Origin: Georgenia subflava
Lineage (GTDB): Bacteria > Actinomycetota > Actinomycetes > Actinomycetales > Actinomycetaceae
Length of the DNA stretch: 64,000 bases
Assembly (NCBI RefSeq): GCF_009193155.1
Contig: NZ_VUKD01000002.1
Coordinates: 62,001-126,000 of the forward strand
Direction: 5' to 3'
Both the position numbers and the translations under genes were made by a program. Within the stretch, counting starts at the first letter, position 1. Every line of letters begins with the position of its first letter. The notes beneath the pieces were generated by a model. It had not been told where the DNA came from. It worked only from the letters and a program-made list of their open reading frames with translations, and did not search any database. Of the stretch, positions 24,902-34,178 are shown piece by piece.

Positions 24902-25672
24902 TCAGGCCTGCTCGCCCCGTTCCTGGGGGCGCTGCAAGAAGTACGCGCCGAGAGCGCCGGCGAGCGTGGCGAAGACGGCCACCGAGTACGCGGCGAGGAG
25001 CACCTCGATCAGCCGTGACGCCGGGTCGTCGGCCCCGAACGGCTCGCCCGTCATCGTCGCCAGCGCTGCTGCGTGCAGGGCGTCGGCGTAGGAGTCGAAG
25101 ACCTCCATGATGAGCAGGAGCTGGCTCGACGCGAGCACGACGACACCCGTGACGACGGCGGCCCAGGCCACCCGCCCGGTCAGCAGCCGCCCTGCGGACC
25201 GGGTGCCCCGCACGGCGCTGGACAGCACCCCGCCGAACCGGACGAAACGGAGGAGGCTGGCCGCGCGCGCCACTCGCAGGAACGGCACGGCGAGGAAGAC
25301 GACCTGCCACCAGTTGCGACGCCAGAAGCGCCGCTGGTCCTGGGCGACGTACGCACGCAGGACCAGCTCACCGACGAAGACCGCCCACAGCACCCAGCCG
25401 ACCACCGCCAACCAGTCGGCCAGCGGTGGTTTCGCCACGTTCTGCCCGAGCACGACGAAGAGGAAGACCAGCCCCAGCGCACCCATCGGCTTGTCGAGTG
25501 CCCGGGCCAACGCCTCGGCCTCCTCCAGCCCGCGACGGCGGGGCTCTGCGTTCTCGGCCGTCGAAGTCGCCGCTGTCGCCGCGGATCGGTTCACCTCGGC
25601 GTCGCCCTCGGCAGGCCCGGCGGCAGGGTCCGGACGGGCGTGCGGGCCTTCGGGGTCCATGTCCTTGATCAT
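24902..25672 (-). CDS. Voltage-gated channel-like membrane protein lacking a K+ filter
   Basis: A 256-residue protein. After a charged, disordered N-terminus (about 1-60) come hydrophobic segments: MGALGLVFLFVVLG, WLAVVGWVLWAVFVGELVLRAYV, an S4-like FLRVARAASLLRFVRFGGVL with regularly spaced Arg, WAAVVTGVVVLASSQLLLIM, a pore-helix region and a final LLAAYSVAVFATLAGALGAYFL. The pore reads ALATMTGEPFGADD where K+ channels have T-V-G-Y-G-D. The fold suggests a channel descendant with altered or lost selectivity. Two ATGs (25672, 25660) are possible. Confidence 0.78.
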   Translation of the reverse strand: MIKDMDPEGPHARPDPAAGPAEGDAEVNRSAATAATSTAENAEPRRRGLEEAEALARALDKPMGALGLVFLFVVLGQNVAKPPLADWLAVVGWVLWAVFVGELVLRAYVAQDQRRFWRRNWWQVVFLAVPFLRVARAASLLRFVRFGGVLSSAVRGTRSAGRLLTGRVAWAAVVTGVVVLASSQLLLIMEVFDSYADALHAAALATMTGEPFGADDPASRLIEVLLAAYSVAVFATLAGALGAYFLQRPQERGEQA

Positions 25673-25828
25673 GTCAGCGGAGCGTCAGGGCTGTGCGATC
25701 AGGACTCGGCACTACTCAGCTGAGCGCGGTTCGTCGATACGGAGGATGTCCACGGAACCGCCGACCTCAGCCTCGAGATGGGTGATCTCGGCGACAGCGT
25801 CATCGGTGACCAGGTGGGCATTCCAGTC

Positions 25829-25834
25829 GACAAT
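25829..25834 (+). promoter_or_regulatory. Candidate -10 for GH16-like gene
   Basis: GACAAT, 6 bases before the GTG at 25841. It supports that start as leaderless over the in-frame ATG at 25778. Confidence 0.35.
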
Positions 25835-25840
25835 AGGAGC

Positions 25841-26635
25841 GTGGCATACGGATCTGGAGCCCTGCCCCTACCGCCTGAGCGCGCCCCGGACGTCGAGGAC
25901 GACTTTGCCGGCCCGCCGCGCCCAGGTCTGTGGGTCGACCACTACCTGCCGCACTGGACGACCCCGGACCGGTCGGCCGCGCGTTACGAGAACACGCCGG
26001 AGGGGCTGCGGCTCCGCATCGAGGCCGACCAGCCCGACTGGAGGGAGGAAGACGCGCCTCTTCGCGTGTCGAACCTCCAGACCGGCACCTTCTCCGGCGC
26101 CCGCGGGTCTACGCGCGGAACTCATCGCCACCGCGAGGACGGACTCACCGTCCGGACGCCGACACCGACGCGGCTGCTGTGGGCACCGACCGCGGGGCGC
26201 GTCGACATCACCGTCAGTGCCACTCGAGACGCGGGATGCATGGTCGCCGCCTGGCTCGTCGGCACCGAGCACGAGAGTGCTGAGCACGCCGGTGAGATCT
26301 GCCTGTTCGAGATCGACGCCGGAAGCATCGGGACGACGACGAGGGCACGTTGCGGCCTCAAGGCTCACGGCGACCCACGGCTCGTCACCGACATGGCCGA
26401 GGTCGAGGTCCCCCTCGACGCATCGCAGCCGCACACCTGGACGGCGGTCTGGGGCGACGGCGAGACCACCATCGGCTGCGAAGGGGTGACGGTCCGGCGT
26501 CTCCAGCAAGCCCCCGACTACCCGCTGTTCTTGATGCTCGACCTCTTCGAGATCGGGCGGCCCGGCGGTTCCTACCCCAAGACCGCAACCTTCCACCATC
26601 TTCGCGGATGGGCAGACCGAGGTCCCTCCCGATGA
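25841..26635 (+). CDS. GH16-like concanavalin-fold protein
   Basis: A 264-residue protein. DVEDDFAGPPRPGLWVDHYLPHWTTPDRSAARYE is the opening of an actinobacterial GH16-like jelly-roll family. Later strands include GEICLFEIDAGS, where true GH16 enzymes carry the E-x-D-x-x-E catalytic loop; only part of it is present (E...FEID), so catalysis is doubtful. There is no signal peptide with the GTG start, so it may be cytoplasmic. The GTG at 25841 is preferred because the domain begins there and a -10 lies 6 bases upstream. Confidence 0.68.
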   Translation: MAYGSGALPLPPERAPDVEDDFAGPPRPGLWVDHYLPHWTTPDRSAARYENTPEGLRLRIEADQPDWREEDAPLRVSNLQTGTFSGARGSTRGTHRHREDGLTVRTPTPTRLLWAPTAGRVDITVSATRDAGCMVAAWLVGTEHESAEHAGEICLFEIDAGSIGTTTRARCGLKAHGDPRLVTDMAEVEVPLDASQPHTWTAVWGDGETTIGCEGVTVRRLQQAPDYPLFLMLDLFEIGRPGGSYPKTATFHHLRGWADRGPSR

Positions 26636-26744
26636 GGGATGTCGTGCTCGGTTCGAGGAGAAGTGGGCCGCGTCTGACTGCACCATCGGTCTCGATGCAG
26701 CCGGGAGCCTTGTGGTGCATCCGCGCGGCGAGGATCCTGGCCGG

Positions 26745-27224
26745 ATGAAGCCCATCGAGTTCGAGCTCGAGCGGACGATCCGGGCACCGATCGAGCAGGT
26801 GTTCGCGCGGCTCGTCGACATCGAGGGGCACAACGACTGGATGGCGGGCACCGGAAGCATGCTCAAGCACACCCGACAGACGTCTCCCGGAGAGCCCGCC
26901 GTCGGTACGACGTTCGTCGACGAGACGAGCCAGGGTCCGATGCCTGGAGAGATCGCCGCGATGGAGGCGCCGCGCACGATCGTCTACCACTGGTGGGAGA
27001 GGTCGAAGTCGGGAAAGCTCAAGTTCGAGGGCTGGCCGAGCTACCACCTCCAGCCCGCCGGCGACGGCGAGACGCTGGTCCGTCATCGCGGCAAGTTGGT
27101 GTCGTACGGCATGTGGCGGCTGGGCACACCGATCTTGCGGCGGTTCGCCGTCAAGGAACGCACGATCACGGTTGACGCGCTCAAGGCCTCCTTCGAGCAG
27201 AATCCGGGCTCCGCTCCTGGGTGA
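26745..27224 (+). CDS. SRPBCC family protein
   Basis: A 159-residue START/SRPBCC-fold protein. FELERTIRAPIEQVFARLVDIEGHNDWMAG is the canonical first strand and helix with the ligand-cavity Trp. VGTTFVDET, IVYHWWERSKSGKLKFEGWPSYHLQPAGDGETLVRHRGKL and the long C-terminal helix complete the helix-grip fold. It could be a polyketide-cyclase-like or lipid-binding protein; no ligand can be named. The ATG at 26745 begins the conserved part. Confidence 0.85.
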   Translation: MKPIEFELERTIRAPIEQVFARLVDIEGHNDWMAGTGSMLKHTRQTSPGEPAVGTTFVDETSQGPMPGEIAAMEAPRTIVYHWWERSKSGKLKFEGWPSYHLQPAGDGETLVRHRGKLVSYGMWRLGTPILRRFAVKERTITVDALKASFEQNPGSAPG

Positions 27225-27306
27225 GCGGCTCCACCCGGTCGAGGGGTCCTCGCCGGCGCAGTGGCTGGGTGGCGGTCGGCGCAGTGGATGCTGGGGCAGT
27301 GCCCGA

Positions 27307-28782
27307 TCAGCCCTCTGGGGCGTGCCGGTCGAGGAAGGCGTACACCTCGGCGTCGTCGACTCCCGGGAAGGTTCCCGAGGGCAGCGGGCTGAGCACGTGC
27401 GCGTGCATGGTCGCCGTCGGCCAGGAGTTCTCCCGCCAGCGCTCCGCGAGCTCGGGGTCAGGCCGGCGGCAGCAGCTCTCCTCCGGGCAGGTCGAGGCGG
27501 CGCGGCGACGTGTCTCGCGGCCGCGGAACCACTTCGCGTGCGCGAACGGCACTCCCATGGTGATGGAGAACTCGGACTCGCGGCCGGTGCCGGTCTGGGT
27601 GCTGCACCAGTAGGTCCCGGCGGGTGTGTCGGTGTACTGGAAGAACTCGGTGGTGCGGTCGCGGCGGGTGAAGGCCGCGCGCGCCGCCCAGCGACGGCAC
27701 AGCGGCTGTCCCTCGATGGCGCCGGTCGCGTCCGCCGGCAGGGGCACGCCGTCGTTGGCGTACCCCCGGTACAGGGCGCCGTCGTCGTTGGCCCGGATGA
27801 AGTGGACCGGGATGCCGAGGTGTTCCGTGGCCAGGTTGGTGAAGCGTTGCGCGGCCGAGTGGTGGGTGACGCCGAAGGCGTCGCGGAAGTCCTCCATCGC
27901 CAGGTCCTTGGCGGCCTTCTTCTGCTCCAGGAAGCTCACCGCGGCGAAGCGGGGCACGAGGCAGCAGGCCGTGAAGTAGGCCAGCTCCTGGCGCTGGCGC
28001 AGGAAGTCGCCGTAGCTGGCGGGCCGCTCGTGGCCGAAGAGGCGGTGCGCCATGGCCTGCAGCGCCAGGGAGCGCAGCCCGTACCCGCCCGGGATCGACG
28101 CGGGCGGCAGGTAGATGCGGCCGTTCGCCAGGTCGGTCACCGTCCGGGTCGAGTGCGGCAGGTCGTCGACGTGGATGATCGTGAAGCCGAGGTGCTCGGC
28201 CATCTGGGCAACCTGGTGGTGGGTCAGCGCCCCGCCGGTGTAGCCCACCGCGCGCACCCGTTCCTCGGCGATCCGCTCGATCTCCGGCAGGTAGTTGTTC
28301 CGCTCCTGCATCCTCAGCCGTAGCGCGGTGTTCTGGCGACGCGCCTCCTCCGGGGTGGCGATGGTCGCGCGTGCCCGGCGCTCGAGCTCGGCGTGCAGGG
28401 CGACCAGGGACTCCAGCGCGTCCATCGGCAGCCGGCGGCCGGGCCGGACCGGCGGGGCGCCGAGGGTGGCGAAGAGCGGGCCGCGCTGCGCCTGCTCCAG
28501 GGCGATCTCCAGCGCCGCCCTGCGGTCGGGCGGCGGCTCGGGGCTGAGCAGCTCGCCGGCGGTGGTCCCGAGTGCCTCGGCCAGTGACGTCAGCAACGAC
28601 AGCCGCGGCTCACGCCGGCCGTTCTCCACCAGGGACAGCTGGCTCGTCGTGGAGCCGACCGCCTCGGCGAGCCGGCGCAGCGTCAGCCCGCGCGCCGTCC
28701 GGGCGTGCCGGATGCGTCGGCCGAGGACGAGCGGATCGGTCGCGGGTCTGGTTGTCTTGTCGGAGACGGTCTCGCCAGCCAT
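27307..28782 (-). CDS. ramB: RamB-like XRE regulator of acetate/gluconeogenic metabolism
   Basis: A 491-residue regulator. An XRE helix-turn-helix (about residues 20-75; [40 protein letters not shown]) is followed by an IrrE/ImmA-like domain ([30 protein letters not shown], an HExxH-like region without the exact motif) and a C-terminal short-chain fatty acyl regulator domain with four Cys near [15 protein letters not shown]. This matches RamB of Corynebacterium and mycobacteria, which controls acetate and glyoxylate genes. TACCGT 6 bases before the ATG suggests a leaderless mRNA. It is divergent from pckG, a plausible target. Confidence 0.85.
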   Translation of the reverse strand: MAGETVSDKTTRPATDPLVLGRRIRHARTARGLTLRRLAEAVGSTTSQLSLVENGRREPRLSLLTSLAEALGTTAGELLSPEPPPDRRAALEIALEQAQRGPLFATLGAPPVRPGRRLPMDALESLVALHAELERRARATIATPEEARRQNTALRLRMQERNNYLPEIERIAEERVRAVGYTGGALTHHQVAQMAEHLGFTIIHVDDLPHSTRTVTDLANGRIYLPPASIPGGYGLRSLALQAMAHRLFGHERPASYGDFLRQRQELAYFTACCLVPRFAAVSFLEQKKAAKDLAMEDFRDAFGVTHHSAAQRFTNLATEHLGIPVHFIRANDDGALYRGYANDGVPLPADATGAIEGQPLCRRWAARAAFTRRDRTTEFFQYTDTPAGTYWCSTQTGTGRESEFSITMGVPFAHAKWFRGRETRRRAASTCPEESCCRRPDPELAERWRENSWPTATMHAHVLSPLPSGTFPGVDDAEVYAFLDRHAPEG

Positions 28783-28794
28783 GAGTTGACGGTA

Positions 28795-28815
28795 GCGAAA
28801 CATTCGCGAAAGTTA
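28795..28815. promoter_or_regulatory. Candidate RamB-type site between ramB and pckG
   Basis: GCGAAA occurs twice 11 bp apart (28795 and 28806), the second extending to GCGAAAGTTA. On the minus strand this reads TAACTTTCGCGAA, close to the RamB consensus ACTTTGCAAA but with an inserted base. The site overlaps the inferred ramB promoter and lies 30 bp before pckG. Confidence 0.4.
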
Positions 28816-28845
28816 CACGGCATCCGGCTTGAAGGAGGTCCAACG

Positions 28846-30747
28846 ATGGGCGCAGAGTCGAAACAGGACGCGAGAGTGCGTCCGGACAAGACCCCGGAGG
28901 ACAGGATGACGATGACAGACGCCGCGGCCGGCACGACCGTGGAGATCGGCGGGCTCGAGATCAAGGACGCCGATCTCTTCGCCTGGGTCCAGGAGATCGC
29001 GGCGCTCGCCCGGCCGGACCGCATCTACGTCTGCGACGGCTCCCAGGAGGAGTACGACGCGATCGCCCAGCAGCTGGTCGAGGCCGGCACCTTCATCCGG
29101 CTGAACGAGGAGAAGCGTCCGGGCAGCTACCTCGCCCGGTCCGAGCCGTCCGACGTCGCCCGTGTGGAGTCCCGCACCTTCATCTGCTCGGAGCAGGAGG
29201 CCGACGCCGGACCCACGAACAACTGGGCCGAGCCAACCGCCATGCGTGAGGAGCTCCGCGGGGTCTTCGCCGGGTCCATGCAGGGCCGCACGATGTACGT
29301 CGTCCCCTTCTCGATGGGCCCGGTGGGTGGTCCGATCTCGCGCGTCGGCGTCGAGCTGACGGACTCCCCGTACGTCGTCGCCTCGATGCGGATCATGACC
29401 CGGATGGGCGCCGCGGCCCTCGAGCAGATCGACGCCGGCGCCGACTGGGTCCCGGCCGTCCACTCGGTCGGCTACCCGCTCGTGGACGCCGACGGCGAGG
29501 CGCGCCCGGACGTCGCGTGGCCGTGCAACGACACCAAGTACATCGTCCACTTCCCCGAGACCCGGGAGATCTGGTCCTACGGCTCGGGCTACGGCGGCAA
29601 CGCGCTGCTCGGCAAGAAGTGCTACGCCCTGCGCATCGCCTCGGTCCTCGGGCGTGACGAGGGCTGGATGGCCGAGCACATGCTCGTCCTGAAGATCACC
29701 GGGCCGGACGAGCGCGTCTACCACCTCGCCGCCGCCTTCCCCTCGGCCTGCGGGAAGACGAACCTCGCGATGCTCCGGCCGACGATCCCCGGCTGGAAGG
29801 TCGAGACCATCGGTGACGACATCGCCTGGATGCGCCCCGGCCCGGACGGCCGGCTGCGCGCCATCAACCCCGAGGCCGGCTTCTTCGGCGTCGCGCCCGG
29901 CACCGGCGAGACGACCAACCCGACGGCGATCGCCGCCCTCGGCCGCGACGTCATCTTCACCAACGTCGCGCTGACCGACGACGGCGACGTGTGGTGGGAG
30001 GGTCTGACCGACGAGGTCCCGGAGCACCTGACCGACTGGCGCGGCAACGACTGGACGCCGGCGTCGGACGAGCCTGCCGCCCACCCGAACTCGCGGTTCA
30101 CCGTCCGGGCCGACCAGGCGCCGTCCATCGCCCCCGAGTGGGAGGACCTGGACGGCGTCCCGATCGACGTCATCCTCTTCGGCGGACGCCGGGCCTCCAA
30201 CGTGCCGCTGGTGTCGGAGTCGTACGACTGGGCGCACGGGGTGTTCATCGGCGCCACCGTCTCCTCCGAGCAGACGGCGGCGGCCGAGGGTGCCGTCGGG
30301 TCCCTGCGCCGCGACCCCTTCGCCATGCTGCCCTTCTGCGGGTACAACATGGCCGACTACTGGGGGCACTGGCTCGAGATGGGGGAGAAGCTCGGCGAGA
30401 AGGCGCCGCGGATCTTCCAGGTGAACTGGTTCCGCAAGGGCGCCGACGGCTCCTACCTCTGGCCCGGGTTCGGGGAGAACTCCCGGGTGCTGGAGTGGGC
30501 GCTGCGCCGGGTCAACGGCGAGGTCGGTGCCGTGGACGCCGCCACCGGGCGCCTGCCGCGGGCCGAGGACCTCAACCTCGACGGTCTCGACCTGTCCGCC
30601 GAGCAGCTCGGTGAGCTCTTCGCCGTCGACCCGGAAGGGTGGTCCGCCGAGGCCGACCTCACGGAGGAGTACTTCGACCAGTTCGGTGAGCACCTGCCCG
30701 CGGAGATGACCCGCCAGCTCGCCGCCCTGCGCGAGCGCCTCGCGTAA
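28846..30747 (+). CDS. pckG: Phosphoenolpyruvate carboxykinase (GTP)
   Basis: A 633-residue enzyme that converts oxaloacetate plus GTP to PEP, opening gluconeogenesis. Visible motifs: [14 protein letters not shown], the PEPCK P-loop [14 protein letters not shown] with the hyper-reactive Cys, GDDIAWM (Mn2+ and nucleotide), [13 protein letters not shown], and [19 protein letters not shown] is 7 bases before the ATG at 28846; a second in-frame ATG at 28906 has GGAGG too and would give 613 residues, nearer the usual size. Divergent from the RamB-like regulator and ended by a hairpin. Confidence 0.96.
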   Translation: MGAESKQDARVRPDKTPEDRMTMTDAAAGTTVEIGGLEIKDADLFAWVQEIAALARPDRIYVCDGSQEEYDAIAQQLVEAGTFIRLNEEKRPGSYLARSEPSDVARVESRTFICSEQEADAGPTNNWAEPTAMREELRGVFAGSMQGRTMYVVPFSMGPVGGPISRVGVELTDSPYVVASMRIMTRMGAAALEQIDAGADWVPAVHSVGYPLVDADGEARPDVAWPCNDTKYIVHFPETREIWSYGSGYGGNALLGKKCYALRIASVLGRDEGWMAEHMLVLKITGPDERVYHLAAAFPSACGKTNLAMLRPTIPGWKVETIGDDIAWMRPGPDGRLRAINPEAGFFGVAPGTGETTNPTAIAALGRDVIFTNVALTDDGDVWWEGLTDEVPEHLTDWRGNDWTPASDEPAAHPNSRFTVRADQAPSIAPEWEDLDGVPIDVILFGGRRASNVPLVSESYDWAHGVFIGATVSSEQTAAAEGAVGSLRRDPFAMLPFCGYNMADYWGHWLEMGEKLGEKAPRIFQVNWFRKGADGSYLWPGFGENSRVLEWALRRVNGEVGAVDAATGRLPRAEDLNLDGLDLSAEQLGELFAVDPEGWSAEADLTEEYFDQFGEHLPAEMTRQLAALRERLA

Positions 30748-30778
30748 CCGGTCCTTCGGCGAGACGTCCAGAACGTCC

Positions 30779-30818
30779 CGAGCAGGCCCGTCGCCCCAGA
30801 GGGTGGCGGGCCTGCTCG
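30779..30818. terminator. Terminator between pckG and DUF2249 gene
   Basis: Inverted repeat CGAGCAGGCCCG (30779-30790) with CGGGCCTGCTCG (30807-30818), 12 bp perfect at the base, weaker inside. It lies 32 bp after pckG and serves the convergent gene as well. Confidence 0.8.
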
Positions 30819-30869
30819 TGCACCCGTGGTGAGGCGACCGCCGAGATCGTGCGGCCCGGGGCCGGCTCG

Positions 30870-31175
30870 TCAGCTGCGGGTCAGTCGCAGCGTCCAGGCA
30901 TCCGGGCCCTCCTGGAGGTACTCGACGGCGAAGGCGCCCGGCTCACGCTGCTCGATCTGGGCGAGCAGCGGCAGCGGGTTGTGCGGAGCGACGAGATCCA
31001 TCGCGAACCCCGGTGCGATCGCGCTGAGCGCACCGAAGACGGTGGCGTGGCGGATCGCGTGCGGGACGGCGCGCACGTCGAGGGAGGGGACGTTGTCGTC
31101 GTGCTCGCAGTTGCACCCGCCGGCGTGGGCCGCGGCGTCCTTGGTGGAGCGGATCTCGACGTGGTCGATGGCCAT
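30870..31175 (-). CDS. DUF2249 domain protein
   Basis: A 101-residue protein. VPSLDVRAVPHAIRHATVFGALSAIAPGFAMDLVAPHNPLPLLAQIEQREPGAFAVEYLQEGPDAWTLRL is the complete DUF2249 pattern, a TusA-like fold, with the typical PHNPLPLL turn. A short N-terminal extension has GGCNCEH, which may bind metal. AAGGA is 7 bases before the ATG. Relatives occur with hemerythrin-like and cupin proteins in nitrogen-oxide or redox metabolism; no such partner is seen here. Confidence 0.9.
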   Translation of the reverse strand: MAIDHVEIRSTKDAAAHAGGCNCEHDDNVPSLDVRAVPHAIRHATVFGALSAIAPGFAMDLVAPHNPLPLLAQIEQREPGAFAVEYLQEGPDAWTLRLTRS

Positions 31176-31343
31176 GACTTGTCCTTCGGTTCGATGAGGG
31201 GGACCACGACCAGAATAGATCAGGAGAATTCCGTGAAAAAGGTGGCCGCCATCCGCCGGTCGGTCGCGATCCGCCGTGTGCGGGTGGCCGGACGTACTGT
31301 CGGCGCTTCACGGAGAACGTGGTGTGACGCGCCCGCGCGGGAA

Positions 31344-32462
31344 CTAGCGCGGCGGCGATCCCGCTGCGGGTTCGTCGGGCGTAGGGGCGGGGCCGTGGTG
31401 CGGTGTCGTGGGACCTGCGTCCGGATCAGTCGGTGCCGCGTAGGGGTCCCCGTGCTCGGGTGGTGCGGCGGCGCCCGCAGGTCCCGCAGGTGTCCCCTGC
31501 CGGTGGTCGGGCAGCGCGGCGGTGTCTGCGGCCCCTGGCTGCCCGGCCCCGTCCGGTGCCGCCCAAGCGGTCGGCTGACCGGGTGTCCCTGGCGCCACCT
31601 GCTGTCCGGGGACGCCGTAGGCGCCGGGCGCCGTCTGCGGGACGGGCTGACCGTAGCCGGCTGCCATGCCCGGCGCGCCCGGCACCCCGTAGGCGCCCGG
31701 GACCGGCTCGGCGCCGGGGGCGCCCGCCAGGTCCTCGTACGCGACGTACTCGCCCGGGCGGCCCTGCCTGCTGCTGCGAGCGACCAGGGCGACCACCACG
31801 GCGATGACGGCGAGCAGCAGGATCGCGCCGAGCACCCACCACCACCAGCTCGTCCCGGCGGCATCAGCGCCCGCGGTATCTTCGTCCGCCGCATCTCCGC
31901 CCGCGGCGCCGTCACGCGCCGCGCCGTCGCCCACGGCCTCGCCGGTAGCGGTGACGCCGTCGGCGAGGATCGCCGGGTCGGACCAGGTCACGGTGCTGCC
32001 CTCGACCTCGCCGCCGCCCGCGTCGATGACCGCGCCGGGGAACGTGACGGCCAGGATCACCTCCAGGTCCGGGATCTGTTCGAGGGACGCCTCGACGGAG
32101 CCGTCCCCATCGAGAGCAAACGTGTATACGCCGTCTGCCTCGGTGATGGTCAGACCCTGGCTCGTCATCTCGGACAACGGTGCCCCGATGACGTCGAACG
32201 AGCAGCCGAGGTTCCCGTCCTCCTCGAGATTCTCGACCGTGTAGTCGACGCTCGTCGGGAGCCCCGTGGTGTCCATCTCCGCCGCGAGACTCTGGCAGTC
32301 CAGGTCCTCCCGGGTGAGCGAGCCACTCTTGTCGAGCATCTCCAGGTGGATGTCCGCCGTGTCGTCGGCATTGATCGTGAAGGCCATCTCCATGCGGAAG
32401 CAGCCGGCCAGGAGCAGCAGGAGCGGTAGCAGCACGACGGCGCGGAGCCGCCTCACCGTCAT
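31344..32462 (-). CDS. LppM-like lipoprotein with C-terminal membrane span
   Basis: A 372-residue envelope protein. The signal peptide RRLRAVVLLPLLLLLAGC ends in a lipobox (LLAGC), so the Cys is probably lipidated. The LppM domain follows (RMEMAFTINADDTADIHLEMLDKSG...), then an Ala/Asp-rich linker, a membrane span (WWWWVLGAILLLAVIAVVVALV) and a disordered Pro/Gly/Tyr-rich tail of about 140 residues, which is probably cytoplasmic. Mycobacterial LppM has been linked to phagosome trafficking, but in a non-pathogen its role is unknown. The start at 32462 is set by the signal peptide; a further upstream ATG (32513) is open. Confidence 0.85.
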   Translation of the reverse strand: MTVRRLRAVVLLPLLLLLAGCFRMEMAFTINADDTADIHLEMLDKSGSLTREDLDCQSLAAEMDTTGLPTSVDYTVENLEEDGNLGCSFDVIGAPLSEMTSQGLTITEADGVYTFALDGDGSVEASLEQIPDLEVILAVTFPGAVIDAGGGEVEGSTVTWSDPAILADGVTATGEAVGDGAARDGAAGGDAADEDTAGADAAGTSWWWWVLGAILLLAVIAVVVALVARSSRQGRPGEYVAYEDLAGAPGAEPVPGAYGVPGAPGMAAGYGQPVPQTAPGAYGVPGQQVAPGTPGQPTAWAAPDGAGQPGAADTAALPDHRQGTPAGPAGAAAPPEHGDPYAAPTDPDAGPTTPHHGPAPTPDEPAAGSPPR

Positions 32463-32613
32463 GACGCGAGGAGCGTCGTCGGGGCGAGCAGGGCGCGGTC
32501 GTCCGGTCGTCATATGACGAACGTAGACCCGTTCGCCGCCTGGGTCCGCGGGAGGTCGGAACGGTCAGGACGGTGGCATGGCAAACCGGGGGCCGCCGGA
32601 GGCAGCCCCGGTG

Positions 32614-32668
32614 GCGGTGACAAGCCAGCGGTAGCGGTGACAAGCCCGCGGTGGGCGGTGACGGTCCG
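32614..32668. repeat. 20-bp tandem repeat upstream of purD
   Basis: Two adjacent units beginning GCGGTGACAAGC (32614-32633 and 32634-32653) and a partial third (GCGGTGACGG). They lie 45-100 bp upstream of purD, within or near its promoter. Confidence 0.7.
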
Positions 32669-32701
32669 TGGTCACGGGCCGGCCGGTCCGCAACCGGCAA
32701 G

Positions 32702-32707
32702 TACCCT
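32702..32707 (+). promoter_or_regulatory. Candidate -10 for purD
   Basis: TACCCT, 6 bases before the GTG start. No Shine-Dalgarno is visible, so purD is probably leaderless. Confidence 0.45.
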
Positions 32708-32713
32708 GCACGC

Positions 32714-33991
32714 GTGAGAATTCTGCTGGTCGGGTCCGGCGCGCGCGAGCACGCCCTGGCCCGGGCTCTGTCCCTCGACCCCGCGACCACGGCCCTCGTG
32801 GTCGGCCCGGGGAACCCCGGCACCGCCGAGATCGCCACCAACATCCCGCTCGACATCCTCGACGGCGCCGCCGTGGTAGCCGCAGCGAAGGAGATGTCGG
32901 CCGATCTCGTCGTCATCGGCCCGGAAGCGCCGCTCGTCGCGGGGGTGGTCGACGCCGTCCGCGAGGCCGGTATCGCCTGCTTCGGGCCGGACCGTGCCGC
33001 GGCCCGCCTCGAGGGCTCCAAGGCGTTCGCCAAGGAGATCATGGCCGCGGCCGAGGTCCCCACGGCTCTGGCCCACGTGTGCACGACCGTCGAGCAGGTC
33101 ACGGAGGCGATCGACGCGTTCGGAGCCCCCTTCGTCGTCAAGGACGATGGACTGGCCGCAGGCAAGGGGGTCGTGGTCTGCGACGACCGCGACGACGCCC
33201 TGGCGCACGCCCGCGTCTGCCTCGCCAAGGAGGGCGGGGACGTCGCCACGCTCGGCGAGCCCGCCGTCGTCGTCGAGGAGTTCCTCGACGGCCCCGAGAT
33301 CTCTCTGTTCTGCCTCAGCGACGGCACCGACGTCGTCCCGCTCGAGCCGGCGCAGGACTACAAGCGGCTGGCCGACGGCGACGCCGGCCCGAACACCGGG
33401 GGGATGGGTGCCTACTCGCCGCTGGCGTGGGCGCCCGAGGACCTCACCGCGCAGGTGGTCGAACGGGTCGCCCTGCCGGTCGTGCGGGAGATGGCCCGCC
33501 GCGGCACCCCCTTCGTCGGGCTGCTGTACTGCGGACTTGCCCTGACCTCCCGGGGGCTGCGCGTGGTGGAGTTCAACGTCCGCTTCGGCGACCCCGAGAC
33601 CCAGGTGGTCCTCGCCCGGCTCGCCTCGCCGCTGGCCGAGCTGCTGCACGCGGCGGCGACCGGACGGCTCGGCCAGGTCGAGGCGCCGCGCTGGCACGAG
33701 GACGCGGCCGTGACCGTCGTGATGGCCGCGCACGGCTATCCCGGGCCGGTTCGCAAGGGTGACGTGATCTCCGGGACCGCGGACGCCGACGCGCTCGACG
33801 ACGTGCATGTCCTGCACGCCGGCACGGCCACCGACGAGAACGGAGCACTGGTCAGCGCCGGTGGCCGCGTCCTCAGCGTGGTCGGCACCGGGGTGGACCT
33901 TGCTGCGGCTCGGACGGCTGCCTACGCCGGGGTCGACCGCATCGAGCTGCCCGGGGCGCAGCACCGCACCGACATCGCCGCCGGCCGCTGA
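32714..33991 (+). CDS. purD: Phosphoribosylamine-glycine ligase (GAR synthetase)
   Basis: A 425-residue ATP-grasp enzyme, step two of de novo purine synthesis. [19 protein letters not shown] is the N-domain nucleotide turn. [20 protein letters not shown] and [18 protein letters not shown] are the ATP-grasp signatures, [12 protein letters not shown] and TGGMGAYSP line the active site, and [11 protein letters not shown] binds metal. The GTG start is fixed by the conserved N-terminus. Other pur genes (purC, purS, purQ, purL) are spread over the next 30 kb rather than forming one operon. Confidence 0.97.
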   Translation: MRILLVGSGAREHALARALSLDPATTALVVGPGNPGTAEIATNIPLDILDGAAVVAAAKEMSADLVVIGPEAPLVAGVVDAVREAGIACFGPDRAAARLEGSKAFAKEIMAAAEVPTALAHVCTTVEQVTEAIDAFGAPFVVKDDGLAAGKGVVVCDDRDDALAHARVCLAKEGGDVATLGEPAVVVEEFLDGPEISLFCLSDGTDVVPLEPAQDYKRLADGDAGPNTGGMGAYSPLAWAPEDLTAQVVERVALPVVREMARRGTPFVGLLYCGLALTSRGLRVVEFNVRFGDPETQVVLARLASPLAELLHAAATGRLGQVEAPRWHEDAAVTVVMAAHGYPGPVRKGDVISGTADADALDDVHVLHAGTATDENGALVSAGGRVLSVVGTGVDLAAARTAAYAGVDRIELPGAQHRTDIAAGR

Positions 33992-34049
33992 GCCCGGCGG
34001 GCTGCCCGCGCGAGATCCGCAGATCCGGCCGATACCTGCTGTTTGCGCC

Positions 34050-34081
34050 GAAACCTGGTCCCGCACGCAAGTGCAGGTTTC
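34050..34081. repeat. Hairpin element between purD and gnd
   Basis: GAAACCTG (34050-34057) pairs with CAGGTTTC (34074-34081), with a nested GCAC/GTGC stem. Related pieces (ACCTGCT, ATGCAGGTCT) lie within 60 bp on either side, so this looks like one unit of a dispersed intergenic repeat rather than only a terminator. Confidence 0.5.
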
Positions 34082-34130
34082 AGACAGAGAATGCAGGTCT
34101 CACCGTCCAGGCGGGAGGGTTCGACACGAA

Positions 34131-34160
34131 CGGCCGGTCACCCGAGCGGGTGACCGGCCG
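34131..34160. terminator. Terminator between purD and gnd
   Basis: A perfect 14-bp inverted repeat, CGGCCGGTCACCCG with CGGGTGACCGGCCG, separated by AG. It is 18 bp beyond the gnd stop and serves the convergent purD too. Confidence 0.85.
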
Positions 34161-34178
34161 TCGTCGTGGTGCCGCGAA

